Position numbers and translations under genes: made by a program. From Drosophila pseudoobscura (taxonomy: Eukaryota > Arthropoda > Insecta > Diptera > Drosophilidae): a stretch of 64,000 bases of DNA. The notes beneath the pieces were generated by a model. It had not been told where the DNA came from, made no database searches, and saw only the letters and a list, made by a program, of their open reading frames with translations. Below are positions 44,901 to 56,536 of the stretch, in pieces. Numbering within the stretch: the first letter of the stretch is position 1; every line of letters starts with the position of its first letter. The stretch covers positions 1,798,001 through 1,862,000 of the forward strand of contig NC_046679.1 in NCBI RefSeq assembly GCF_009870125.1, read 5' to 3'.

Positions 44901-47900
44901 CTTGATACTCATCAAAAATCTGCAAAAGTGCGACATAAATCCTTGACGCTTGGGCCTTTCAGTCACTCGTGTCACACGATTGTCCAGTTAATTATCTTCC
45001 GCTGTGATGAATACTGATGAATACTGAATATTCAAAATACTTTGATGGGCTGCTGTCAGGGCTGCAGGGGAAGAGTAATCCCTCAGAAGGCTTTGCGGAT
45101 GGCGTTTGAGGAGGGATCGTCATTGGCATATAGGAAATTAATGGAATTATGTCTGGGGGTGCCTCAGAAAATGGATTTCGAATGTGAAATGTGTCTGAAA
45201 GTTGTCAGTGGTCCCCCTCCCCCTCCCCTTCACACTCTTTTAACCGATTCCGTGCCAAAAGAGAAAGTGGGGAGAGAGTACGCTCTAGAGAAAGGGGACG
45301 GGGACTGTGTGTGTCTAGAACGCAGTTGTACAACTTCTTTCATTTCATTTGAGCAACGAAAGTTTTCTATTGGACTAACGAGACTGAAACTTTTTGGGGA
45401 AAACACTCAACTTCCCATAAATAGAATTTAAATTAAATTTAAGGAGAAACCTCTTAAAGACCTTTCATCAGGCGACAGACAGACCTTTCGAAGCCCTTTC
45501 ATTGGGCGACAGAGTGGCCGAAACTTTTTGTTTCCAGAATTACTTTCATCAAAATGACATCAATCATAAATGCACTCATTCAGCCGTTGTCATGTCACCC
45601 GCCATGCCATGCCATGCCATGCCTTTCCATGCCATGCCTTTCCATCAATAACCATTTCTAGTGCTTCCTGCTTCCCCGAAGCTTTTGTGGCGTCTGCTCC
45701 CCCTCTGCCGCTGCTGCTGCTGTTGCTGTTGGGGCATCCTTTCAACGTTTTCTAATTGAAATTGATTTAGAGTATTTTTGCATTGGACTTTTTTCTGTCG
45801 CCTTTCGCCATGGGCGAGCGTGTGGCGTGCGTGGCAGATTGAATGGAAAACAATTATGGCAGAATGCGGTATTCCATCCTTGGAACTCTTTATAGATACA
45901 TTTTCGTATTGTCTATGTTTTAAAAGAGCTAGACAGCGACATTGAGGGGCCAGTAGCTAAATGAAGCTCTTTTAAGACTCTTTTAGTCATGGCCAAGCAA
46001 TGTATGTTGTTGTTGGTCTATTGGCACCGATTTTTGCGCCGGAGACGAAGCATAGGTGAAGAGAGATCTGAAACCACACACATAATTTTGATAATTGCCT
46101 AGTCTCTGCAATTTATCTTATTAAACGCGGCATTTAATGGCTATTCGCGAAATTTGCGAAACAAAAAAAGGTACAATTGGATTAGAGACCTCCCTCAGGG
46201 CAGAGTCAATTCACTTATGGTAATCCCATGGAAAGCCCATGGAAAGTGAGAGCCACGGGAACTTGTTTCCTTCCTTTATTGTTGGATAACTATGGAAGGA
46301 ACTGGGAAAGAACCTGTTTCCCCCGTTCCGGCTATAAAAATGATTTCGAATTGGCTTTTCATTAATTAATTAAACAAAGAAACTACATTTCATTGTATAG
46401 CATCTGGTTTGGAGCAAGATTAAATTAGAAATTCAGCAGGTTTTTCAGCTGATGTGGCATGTGGCATGTGGCAGCACATCTAGACCTGCTGAGGCCTGCT
46501 GGTTGCTCAAGGGATCTAAGAGCTTTTGCGGGCTGAACGACTTAATTTTCCTTTCGGCTGACTCGAATGATTGAAAAATCTATTAATTTGAGTTACTTGC
46601 AGAAAAGAATGCTTAAAATTCCTAGCACATGATGGCCCCACACTCGACTGTATGGATGGATGTGGGCTTGAAGTACATAAGCACACACACACATACAGAT
46701 GCACGATTGTATATAGTACTGTGTGCGAGTGTGTGTGTGTACAAGTATTGCAAAGGTGCGGGCCGAGAAAACGAGTTTTCTACCCGCTTCCATCGCATGG
46801 AATGGCATGGCATGGCATCCCATCCATTCCGTTGCGTCGAGTCATTCCATTCCATTCCGAAAGAGTGATTGAAAGCATGGGGGTAGCAGCTGGTTTTTCG
46901 CCACATTTTTAATGGCATGCCTCGGGCCCAGGCCCCGCCGGAGAGGGGCAACACCGAGGGAGACAGAGCGAGAGAGAGTCATGGACCGAACCGAACCGCG
47001 AACCGCAACGATCGACTCCGAGCCGAACCAAGCCGAGCCTAGCCGATGCCGCACGAGCCGATGCCGAAGCGAAAACGAGCCGAAGCCGAACACGATCCCC
47101 GTTTGGAGGCGGCCATCATCAGCAAAGTGCCATAATTTCTTGCGGAGGGCACCCCGCCCCCGGTGGGGGGCCAGGGTGAAATATATTATGATGAATGGCT
47201 TTCAAGTGGGACGCAGCCTTCCGTGCGCCCACCCGTGGCCGTCCCAGCCCTGTCTGCTGGGGTATATGGCCCACTATATATATGTACATCTATGTATGCA
47301 TGGTATATGTTTACTGCATGATTTATGAGGCATTTCGAAAGTAGAGAGCGAGCGAGCGAAGAAGAGGCAGCGCGGGAACGGGCAGTTGGCCTTTGGAGAA
47401 AACTAAGATGAAACTTTCTTTCGAACGTCAGAGGCATTAAGCAGAAGATGGATCGCCGGATCAACTACGGAGCTGTGGATCCCCCCATCTGCAGCTGCAG
47501 TTTCAGTGGCCCCCCCACCACCAAAGTCCAGGTCCAGGTCCAGGTCCTTTTGCCTGTCCCTAGCTTTCGTCTCTCGGCGGGGGGCATTCATCAATGTCCG
47601 TGGCACTTCCGTTTGAAAATACAGACACAAAGAGGGAGAGCCAGCAGCAGCAGCGATGGCTGCATGTAAAACACTCGCCCACCAATGCAACAATCTTTAT
47701 CGAGCACCAACCATAATCAATCAATTGGATTTATGTGCTCCAACTCGAGATAAAACTAATCAATCTTCGCTTTGGGACAGTCACTACTATTCGGAGACGA
47801 CAGAGACGTTGGCTGGCAACAGCAGGCAGCATCCCCAAAGAGGGAAAGAGAGAGAGTGATAGAGAGAGAGAGCTCTGTGTCCCAAAAGCTGGATACCAGA

Positions 47901-50900
47901 GCCAAGCTTTAGCTTACAGCACTATTAATTTCCCTTCCGAGAGCAGAAGCTACTGCTATTAATTACACCCAGAGAAAAAATGTAATATTTACATGGAAAT
48001 TGTATAAAACAAAGAGTTTATAGCACGAGCAACGATGGTAATCATCGCATAATTTCGAACGTACATTGGTTCGAAGTTGGTCTGGATACAAAATTTGGTT
48101 GCTCTAGCTCCTAAAGTCTCCGTGAACTAGGCGTTAAACAGGACGGATAGACAGACATGGCTCAATCGACTCGGCTTTTGATGCTGATCAAGAATATATA
48201 TACTTTATTAGGTCGGAAACGCTTCGTTCTGGGTGTTACACACGTCCCCAGTCTAATATAACCATATACTCTTATTGAGTATCAATAGTTAAAGACCAGC
48301 GACAGTGTCAACCAGACGTGTTAGTTGTGCTTATCGTTCGACCATTTTTTATTGAAAATGACGCTGGGCAGAAGATCTAATCTTTCCCGAAAAAGCCGTA
48401 ATTCAGCTGGTATGGCCAGGCTTCGTGCTTCTCAAACACGAGAGCAGAGAGAGGCAGCCCGTGAAACGACTCGGTTGTCGGTCGGCAATCTTCGAGCTCA
48501 ACGTAGACTTCAGGAACAAGATAATATTCGAGGCGGAAGACGGGGAAAATCGGGGGAAACCCAAACAAGGATGTTGTGAGTTTCATGCTTAGCATTTTAA
48601 CTGGGAGATCCTTTGGCATCACCATTGTTTTTTAGGCTTTAGGCGCAGCAAAGCGCGGTGTTTGTGTATCAACTCCTCCCAAACGGCTCGACAGGTTTTA
48701 ATGAAATTTTTGTTGTATATTTAGTAGGTATGCGAATAAGTTATTAACTATTTCCCATCTTCCTACCACAACCCACCATTTATTGGTGGCCCATTTTGGT
48801 CGAGTTTCTTTGCAAGAAACATGCGCAATAGTTGATCAGAAAGAACCGATGACCGAATCCAACAAGATAACGAAAAAGTGCGTGTGAGCATGTCACAATT
48901 GCGTGAATCTCAATCACAAGAGGCACGCGATGAACGAAATCAATAATGAAAATTCGAACGGAGGCAAGCAAATGGCTCTCGCGTTGGAGTACGAGCCAAA
49001 TATCGAATATTCCGCTCATCCGAAAGTGCTGATTGGTGCTAAGGACAGAGAAAGTCCACATTGTCATGCCCTCATGTTCAAACAGGGACCAGATGTTGTG
49101 TGTTGCAAATCAGTGAAAGTACAACTACTTAAGAACGGTTTTGTATCTTTTTATTGTAAAAAGATGTCTGACTGTATCCGGTAGTGTCGGGGCCAATGCT
49201 GTGGACGAGAGCAGATTGTGAGTTGACTAAATGTCATTTCCGGTCATAAATCACAACAAAAGCAGATAAGCCAGAGATAAGGCCAGCAACGTTGTGTAAC
49301 CACTTGGCTCAAGGAAAATGTCGGAGATCAAGGTCGAAACTGGAATGTTTCTGCTGGAAATCTGTGAGGAGAATTCACAAGAAAACATGACCTGTGCATT
49401 ACTTGCGGGTTCAGAGGGATTATTGTACTTGAAAGTATTGAAATCTATTAATTAACAGAGCCTGTCTTGTGTCGAATCGAAAATAGATATCAAGTGTGGC
49501 CATAGGTTGATTATTGCGAAGTGTCGAAAGATATACCAATCTTTTAATAGGTAGGAGTACCCGTTCTATCCACCCGTGTAGCCAAGCGTCAGAACTTCTC
49601 TAGAGGGCTTATCCGTTTTCCGTTGTAGTTTTACGGGTCAGTGAATCAGAATTCAAGGGAATCCTAAATTTAGTTTGCTTTCGTATTGACGTAAAATGAA
49701 TTCAAGGCCTTTTCGAGGAAGTTACCAAGTGCTGATTGGATCGGTGACTGCGGTCGATGCGATCGGGTTGCTATGCAAAAGGTACAGAGAAGTCACAGCG
49801 AAATGCGAAAGGACAGCTAAGGAGCACCTTTCCAGAGAAAGGGAAGCCGATTGGGAAGCCCGATGCTATCTCCTAGCACAGACGCAATGATCGATGGTGA
49901 TGCGGTGCTCTTTTGTAATCCACAGCGGGAGAAGGGAAACTACTACCCCGAAACTACAGACGAATTGGAAAGTACCATCTGTAGACGATAATCCGAAAAA
50001 CATTTCCATATCCCTTTTGGAGATTTTCCTGTTAGAAAAAAGTCTTTTTGCACAGAAAAAAGTCTAGACATTGGCTTTAAATGTAATAAAATTTATTGAG
50101 CATAAGAGGGAGGTATTTATTTTAAGGTACATATTTTTAGCCTGATAATACCCTGAAATAACCAGCCGTATCTGAGTGGAAAGCGATTAGATTAGATAAG
50201 ATAGGAACCCACTCCACTCCACACCACTCCACTGCAGTCCAGAGAAAGCGCTGTCCTTACACGGCCTGGAGCTGTGTGCTGCGCGATAAGTGGCAATGAT
50301 CCTGATTAGAGCTTATCGAGAGAGGGGTTCAGCCACTGGGCAGATAGCATTGCGCGGCGGGCGGGTGTGTTTATCCAATACGAGTGTGGATTGTGCATTA
50401 AAGATCGATTATCTTGTTCCTTTGCAGTCGGAGTCGAATTCCTCGGCCTCGGCCAAGTTCACGCTGTTCAAGTGCGTGTACTGCGCCCAGCTGCTGGGCT
50501 CCAACGACCGTCCGAAGCTGCTGGAGTGCCTCCATGTGGCCTGCTCGCAGTGCGTGAGCACAAAGTTCTCGGAGCTGGACCGCTCCCTGCCGCCGCTGAT
50601 ACACTGTCCGGTGTGCGACAACGCCTCCCAGAACGAGTTCATTGTGGACAACCAGTTCCTGATCGAGCAGTGCACGGCCGGGGAGAGCGGCGACGGCAGC
50701 GGCTCGGAGCTCGGCCAGAAGAGCGTCGCGACCATCGTGCAGTGCAGCAGCTGCTCGGACGGGGCAGCGGCCACGTCGTGGTGCGTCGACTGCTCGGAGT
50801 ACATATGCGACAGCTGTGTGCAGGCGCACCAGCGCCTCAAGATCACCAAGGACCACACGATCAAGCCGAAGGACGAGGCAAACAACGAGCAGCTGGCCGG

Positions 50901-53900
50901 CACGGCCGGCGTCGACAAGCTGCACATGTGCCAGCTGCACACCCAGGAGAAGCTGTCGCTCTTCTGCGAGACCTGCGACAAGCTCACGTGCCGCGACTGC
51001 CAGCTGAGCGACCATCGGGATCACAAGTACAAGTTCGCCCACGAGATCGCCACGGAGTCGCGGCAGGCGCTCTCCACGCTCGTCTCCGAGATCAACTACA
51101 AGCGGTTCCTGCTCTCGTCGGCCACCAAGGTGATCGACGACCGGCAGCAGCTGATACACGACAAGAAGAAGGACCTGATCAAGGAGATCACCGCCATGGC
51201 GGTGAAGATCACCAACACGGTCAACACGCGCGGCAAGCAGCTGATCATGCGCCTCAACGAGGTCTGCGACAGCAAGCTGAAGGTCCTCGTGGAGAAGAAG
51301 GAGACGCTCCAGCTGCTCTCCGACAACACGGACCACTGCATCGAGTTCATGCAGAACGCCCTCGACAAGGGCAGCGACTTCGCGATACTCTCCAGCAAAA
51401 AGTCGCTGGTGCGGCATCTGCAGAAGCTCAAGTGCCAGCGGGCGGACATACCCAATCCGGAGATACCCGTGCGCATCCAGGTGCAGCTCAACCAGGTGTC
51501 CGACCTGCAGAAGGTCATCTCCCAGCTGGGCATCATCATTGTCGATGGCAAGCCGTACCCTCCGTCAGCCTCGCCCAACGGCACGCCCCAGCCGCCGCCG
51601 CGACAGCCGCCCAGCCCGAACATGGCACCGCCCCTGCGGCCGGGCCTGCCGCCGGGCATGTCCGCCGGCCTCTCGCCCAACGGGCCGCCCGTCAACTTTG
51701 GCCCGCAGAACGGTCCCCCGATGTACAGCAGTGCGGCGGCCCAGCAGCAGTTCAACAATCTGTCGGCGATGAGCAGATCCTTTCCGGGCGATGGACCAGG
51801 TAAGGGTAGGATATGTTTTTGTTTGTTTATTCCATTCCCCTTCGGTTCCCGCACCCAGTGCAGTGGTCCGTTCTGTTTTCCCTGAGGGGCAGCTGTTTAA
51901 ATAGTTTCGTTCTTTCCTTTTTCGCAGTTCGCTTTGGCGGAATGCCGCCGGTGGGCATGCAGCGTCACGGCCAGCCGCACGTAAGCTCCTCCACACATCC
52001 GCAGAATATGGGTAGGTGTTTCGGTTGCACATTGAGGCGCATCTTGTTTGATTTATTTCGTTGTTTCTCCTTCGCAGACATCAGCCTGCGGGGCCTGCTG
52101 AACAATCAGGCGGCGCAGAGCCCCAATGCCGGGCACATGGGCTTCAATGGGCCGCCCAGCTATCCGGGCGGGCCGCAGGGCGGTCCCTCGCCAGCCCACC
52201 AGCAGATGGGGGGACCGCAGATGCGACCGCATTTCATGGGTGGCCAGCAGGGTTTCTCGCAGGGCGGCGGCGGCGGTCCCGGAGGCGGGCCCAGGGACAA
52301 CAATTTCATGAGCAGCAATGCGGCGCGCTTCCAGTCGCAGTACCAGCGCATGGCGAGCCATGCCCAGCAGGCGGCCGTAGCGGCCATGGCCGGAGCAGGT
52401 GGCGGAGGCGGCCAGATACCGTCGCCCGGGTCGCTGCAGCGCCCACAAATGATGCAGAATCCCATGCAGAATGTAAGCCCCGCCTCGAGGAGAGACCCAC
52501 CTCCACACGGAGACTAAAACTGTTCCTTTCCGCTTCTTGCAGTCGTTGGGGTTTCATGGGAGCCAGGCTGGCTTTAATACCGGCCCACCGCAGACGTCGC
52601 CGCAGCTAGGCGGCGGCATGCACAGCCTGGCCAAGTGGCACATACCGCAGTCCGCGCAGCAGTCGAACAGTGAGTCCCCCAGGAGCTCCCCAGAACCTCC
52701 CCAGAACTGTGTATTCATTTCGCGTCTATTTTTCAGTGTGCTCTCAGCAGGGTCCCCTTTTGCCGTTCGCCAATGGCCGCCAGACATCGGAAAATTTTAA
52801 AATCTCCCTGAAGTCCCCCAACACGCTCAAGAACAGCACTCCGCCCAGCCTGGGGTTGGGCGTTCCGGGCATGCCGGGCCTTGGCAATGGTTCGTTGGTC
52901 AATGCCGCCGTCCTAGGGCTTGGCCCCGCTGTATCGATACTCTCCAACGTCACCTCGACAAATCCAAAGACGCCCAGTCCCAGCACCCATGAGGTGAGTG
53001 CCAGCAGGATCTCCCGAAAAGGCTTATGGTAACCAGTCTCCGCTTGGTTTTGTTTGCAGAACACCAAGGACTTCACGGAGCCCATTGACAAGGTGCGCGA
53101 CGACTCCATCAACGACCTGATAGCGACCATCGCCAAGCTGGACTCGAACGGGGTGCAAGTGTTGCCCGAGGGCCGCACCAAGACCACCTCGCCGCAGGTG
53201 CACAGCTCCACGGACCTGTCCAACACGCAGGAAGGTAGGCTCTGAGTTCTTTATGGTACTGCTTTTCATGGTGTATGGGTGTTCTTGTCTTGGCATAAGG
53301 ATTTTTTCTGTGCTCCTGGGGTTTGGTTTATCGAAATGAAAATTCTAATTCTACAAATTCTCATATAACCTTTGCTCTCTTTATTTCTATTCCAAAAATA
53401 AAACTCGATTTTCGAAACACCAATCTAAACGCGCAATCAACGATTGAAACGAACAATAAATTACTAACAATTGAATCAAACAATAAACAAAACAAAAACA
53501 CCCACACACGCACACACACACACACACACACACTGCCCCGACCCGACCCGATCCGACCCTCTGAAAACGAATAAAAAACTAATAATATCAGTTAATAATA
53601 AAAACGAACAAAAAGATGACCCCAACGAGGATTGGTGCGCCGTCTGCCTGGACGGGGGCGAGCTCATGTGCTGCGACAAGTGCCCCAAGGTGTTCCACCA
53701 GAACTGTCACATACCCGCGATCAGCTCGCTGCCGGACGAGAGCGAGAGCTGGCAGTGTCTGCTGTGCGTCAACCTCAAGGAATTGACCAAGAACGAGGGC
53801 ACCACCGCCGACAAGTCGGCCCATCCGGGCGAGCTGAGCAGCCTGGAGCTGAGGATATTGCAGCGCATTTGCCTGGAGCTGTACTGCCAGTACGAGCAGA

Positions 53901-54486
53901 GTCTCAACTTCCGTGAGCCAGAGTCGCCGGCCAACACGTCCTACTACGAGATTGTGTCCAGGTAGGGCTTGAAATCCGTCCCCTATCCATCCGCATGTCA
54001 CTTATCTAAGAATGCTCTTGTTCTGCAGTCCCATGTCCCTGGATGTGATACGCACACGTCTGGATCCCTCCAGTCCCAATCACTACAAGGATATTGCTGG
54101 TTTCGTGACCGACGTGCGCTTGATATTCTCCAACACATATCTGTTCTATCAGGTGAGTGTTATCGATCATCTGTAATCCGACTGACAACTAATGATTGCG
54201 CGTTTCCCGCCAGGAGGACACGAAAACGTACACCAATGCCAAATACTTGGAGAACTTCTTCGAGGAGCAACTGGCCAAGTGGCTGCCCAATTTCGAGGGC
54301 AAGCTGATCAAGGGCAGCAGCGCTTCCTGTTCGCCCGCCCTGATGGCGGCAGCGGCGGCGGCCAACGCGGCTGGCTCGCCGTCACCCATCGAGAATGGAC
54401 GCAAGAGCTGCGGCTCGGCTTCGTTGGGCGACAACGATGGTGCCTGCTTGCCGCCCAAACGGGCGCGGCGGACTATGCACGAATAG
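35905..54486 (+). CDS. bon: Bonus, TIF1/TRIM24-33 family transcriptional cofactor
   Basis: Ten coding exons: 35905-36114, 50428-51799, 51928-52011, 52078-52472, 52543-52669, 52737-52993, 53060-53234, 53592-53961, 54029-54152 and 54214-54486. They give 1128 residues, close to the known fly protein. Domains in order: RING (about 86-135, CVYC...CLHVACSQC...CPVC); B-box 1 and B-box 2 (CSDGAAATSWC; HMCQLHTQEKLSLFCETC); coiled coil; a Pro/Gly/Met/Gln-rich middle; a PHD finger (about 887-932, DWCAVCLDGGELMCCDKCPK); and a bromodomain (MSLDVIRTRLDPSSPNHYKD). Bonus binds nuclear receptors such as betaFTZ-F1 through an LxxLL-type motif and acts in chromatin repression and SUMO-linked silencing. Exon 8 has a second in-frame acceptor 24 nt on. 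The stop UAG is followed by a long in-frame open extension (see separate entry). Confidence 0.96.
37950..39470. repeat. Cluster of microsatellites in bon intron 1
   Basis: (CATA)n at 38026-38059, (GTT)n at 38195-38221, (CACACC)n at 39186-39210, (TA)n at about 39256-39278 and (TG)n at 39433-39460. Several adjacent open frames are artefacts of these runs. Confidence 0.8.
48110..48290 (+). mobile_element. Terminal fragment of a Drosophila dispersed element
   Basis: Contains GACAGACATGGCTCAATCGA, CTCGGCTTTTGATGCTGATC, AAGAATATATATACTTTATT and GTCGGAAACGCTTCGTTCTG. From memory this series is the conserved tail of widespread fly repeats of the Helitron/DINE type. It ends near ATACTCTTATTGAGTAT. 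It immediately precedes the Helitron-like coding remnant. Confidence 0.55.
48358..49184 (+). mobile_element. Helitron-like coding remnant
   Basis: 48358-48579 encodes MTLGRRSNLSRKSRNSAGMA, then RLRASQTREQREAARE, the basic, Gln/Arg/Glu-repeated start typical of insect Helitron Rep-helicase proteins. After a noncoding stretch, 48903-49184 resumes with SPHCHALMFKQGPDVVCC, then KSVKVQL, matching the Cys-containing CHALKFK...CC..GKV.L motif of the same proteins. The rolling-circle HUH nuclease and the helicase are absent, so this is a broken, old fragment with at least one interruption. It lies in the bon intron on the same strand. Termini (TC / CTRR hairpin) were not found. Confidence 0.6.
53502..53533 (+). 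repeat. CA microsatellite in bon intron 7
   Basis: CA run shortly upstream of exon 8, followed by CCCGACCCGACCCGATCC. Confidence 0.8.
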
Positions 54487-54768
54487 GACGAGCTTTTGCC
54501 CAGTCGCAAGGGCATGGATGAGCAGGAGCCGGGCCAGGCGGGCCAGCCGGCGCAGCATTTAGGAGTGGAACAGCCAGGGAAGCAGCAGCAGCAGCAACCG
54601 CAAGAGCAGCAGCAGCAGCAGCAGCAGCATACGGGCTTTGATATGGAGGCGGATCTGGACTTTGATATGCTACAGCGGCCGCAGGGCCTGGGCAGCACCG
54701 TCATACAGGAGAGCGCCGACTATGTGCTGCAGCTTCTGCACGCATATGCCGCCGCCTTTGGGCTTTAA
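54487..54768 (+). other. bon: In-frame open extension after the bon stop (readthrough candidate)
   Basis: After CAC GAA TAG the same frame stays open for 93 codons to TAA at 54766-54768. It encodes DELLPSRKGMDEQEPGQ, a Gln tract, TGFDMEADLDFDMLQRPQ and ESADYVLQLLHAYAAAFGL. Third positions are mostly G or C, as in bon exons, and become AT-rich right after the TAA. This is what stop-codon readthrough or an alternative splice that skips the stop would look like. The acidic, hydrophobic DMEADLDFDM stretch resembles a transactivation segment, which is an inference. Confidence 0.6.
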
Positions 54769-56536
54769 AAATGCCACAAAGCCACACATATCCCCGTACT
54801 CCCCCTACTATATCCGTAGTCTTCGTTGTATATTCTGAAACTTCAGAAGCTTCCCCCCGAAAACATGAGATACACGCCGGTACTTCAAAGCTCTCTAACG
54901 AACAAAACCCAGCATAGGTGTTCCCCCTTTAGTATCTAGTGTTAATCCGCATCTGTAAATAGCCGAAGCCAAGTCATTTGATATGATTTTTCTTACGTTC
55001 ATTGGTTCTAGATATTTGTAAGAGTCTCTCCATTGAAGAATTGAGATGAGATATGATTAGGTACATAAATATAATCGTAAGTGTTGAGTATACATAAACA
55101 TTAATTTAGAAAGAGGAGAGGATACGATGGTCGAAATATGTATACCCCATAATATATGTAAGAGATTAAACCTAGATGTACTGTGAAGTGAGTTCCAAGT
55201 TGGAGTGAAAAATCATCCTCTCAATCATCATCATCTTTCATCTTTATTTGATAGATTTGATAGACGACCCGCCCTGACCCCGACCCCGAACCCTGACCCT
55301 GACCCTGACCCTGACCCCCGTTCAGCATTATTATCTCTGCGTTGGAGTTGTATTTACTTTTGTGATAGCGAAAAAACAATAAGATGAACAAAAATTAACA
55401 AATTATTTACTAACATCAATTACTATTACTATTACTATAATCATTATCATCTTTATAATTACATATGTTACGAGTATAACCATGCAATGCAATTCTACAT
55501 CATTTCGAATTTGATGTGTGTACGATAGCCATCGACACCGATAACCCATCCACCATCCATCAGTAGGATCTAATGTCCCAAGCCCTAGAACATCATACAT
55601 TCTGTATACCGTATAAGAAGACACTCGAGAATAAGTTTCGGCTGCATTCTAGCCAAGTTTCGCAGGTCAGATGAATCAAACCCTTAATTACCGATTAGGC
55701 AACACAGTATAGATGTTTGAATGTTGTACGTTTGACGTTTTAGCATGTACGATTTAAGTAATTCTTAACTATCGATCGACAGGCCAAGCAGCAGCCGCCG
55801 ACACACAACTACGCAATGCACTGCACACTCAAAATGGATACCTCTGGCCAGTGCTGTACATAAAACCATTGATCACAAAACAGATCACAAATATATCCAA
55901 AACAGAATCAAGTTTTCATATATATTCATATAAACGGAAAGAAAAAACTACTAAAATAAAATAAAACACCGAAATCGCCTATGGTCAATATTTTCGTAAA
56001 CGTTTTCAATTGCCAGAGAGACACACACACACACTTAGAAACAGAAACAGAAGGTATACTTAAACTAGATGATAAACATGATGATGTGCTGGCTGCTACT
56101 CCTATCGATGCCACATAGAAGAAATAAGCGAGGGGCTACTGAGGGCCCCAAATGAAATTATAAATCCTAACAAACCATAAGAAATGAATCAAATAATACC
56201 TACCATGTAATGTGTGAAGCGAGCAAACAGAAGAGGTACTACGTAGATCTAGACCGTGCGTAGCATAGGCGTATGTATGGTACGGTATGGTATGGCATGT
56301 GTTTGTATGTTGATTGTGAAACTATGGAAATTATTTTATTTGTTTTAGAGACATAAGTTTTATGGTACCGATAACTAACGTTTAATCACTGTATATGGAT
56401 GTGTACTACTACTTACTATCGAGTGGATTATAAAATAAAAGCAAAAACAAATGGAAAAACAAAACATAGCTGGTTTCTGGTGTTTCTAAATGGCAAAGAA
56501 TCCATCCTCGCGCAGATGCTGCTCCTCCGACTGGGG
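54769..56536. other. bon 3' UTR and gap to Mks3
   Basis: AT-rich 3' UTR of bon with several possible polyadenylation signals (ATTAAA near 55163, AATAAA at 56434). Has a hexamer run of CCCTGA units at about 55285-55318. The Mks3 stop lies at 56537, so the two 3' ends nearly touch. No gene seen. Confidence 0.6.

Larger units (their letters stand above)
36115..50427 (+). other. bon: bon intron 1 (14.3 kb)
   Basis: GTAAGA donor, TTTGCAG acceptor. No nested gene is supported. Contents include simple repeats (listed separately), runs of CCATG units (45601-45653), a GAACCG/GCCGA-rich stretch (46988-47090), a local 90-base direct duplication near 44600-44710 (CTCGTCATGCACAAGACATG and CTCGTCATGCACACGACATG), the dispersed CAC(C/T)CAGAGAAAA motif at 42595 and 47966, and a Helitron-like fragment. 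Such a long first intron in a developmental regulator often holds enhancers, but none can be proven by eye. The 46 codons before exon 2 are open in frame from ATG 50296; I treat this as intron. Confidence 0.75.

Noticed and set aside
45042-45431. 129-codon plus frame in bon intron 1
   Set aside because: No recognisable motif and noncoding composition; probably chance.
50296-50427. In-frame ATG upstream of bon exon 2 (alternative first exon)
   Set aside because: Open for 44 codons, but a good TTTGCAG acceptor at 50427 and exon 1 at 35905 explain the gene; no promoter elements were seen.
50367-51803. 478-codon frame overlapping bon exon 2 in another phase
   Set aside because: Ala/Arg/Pro-rich shadow of high-GC bon codons; the RING and B-box frame is the real one.
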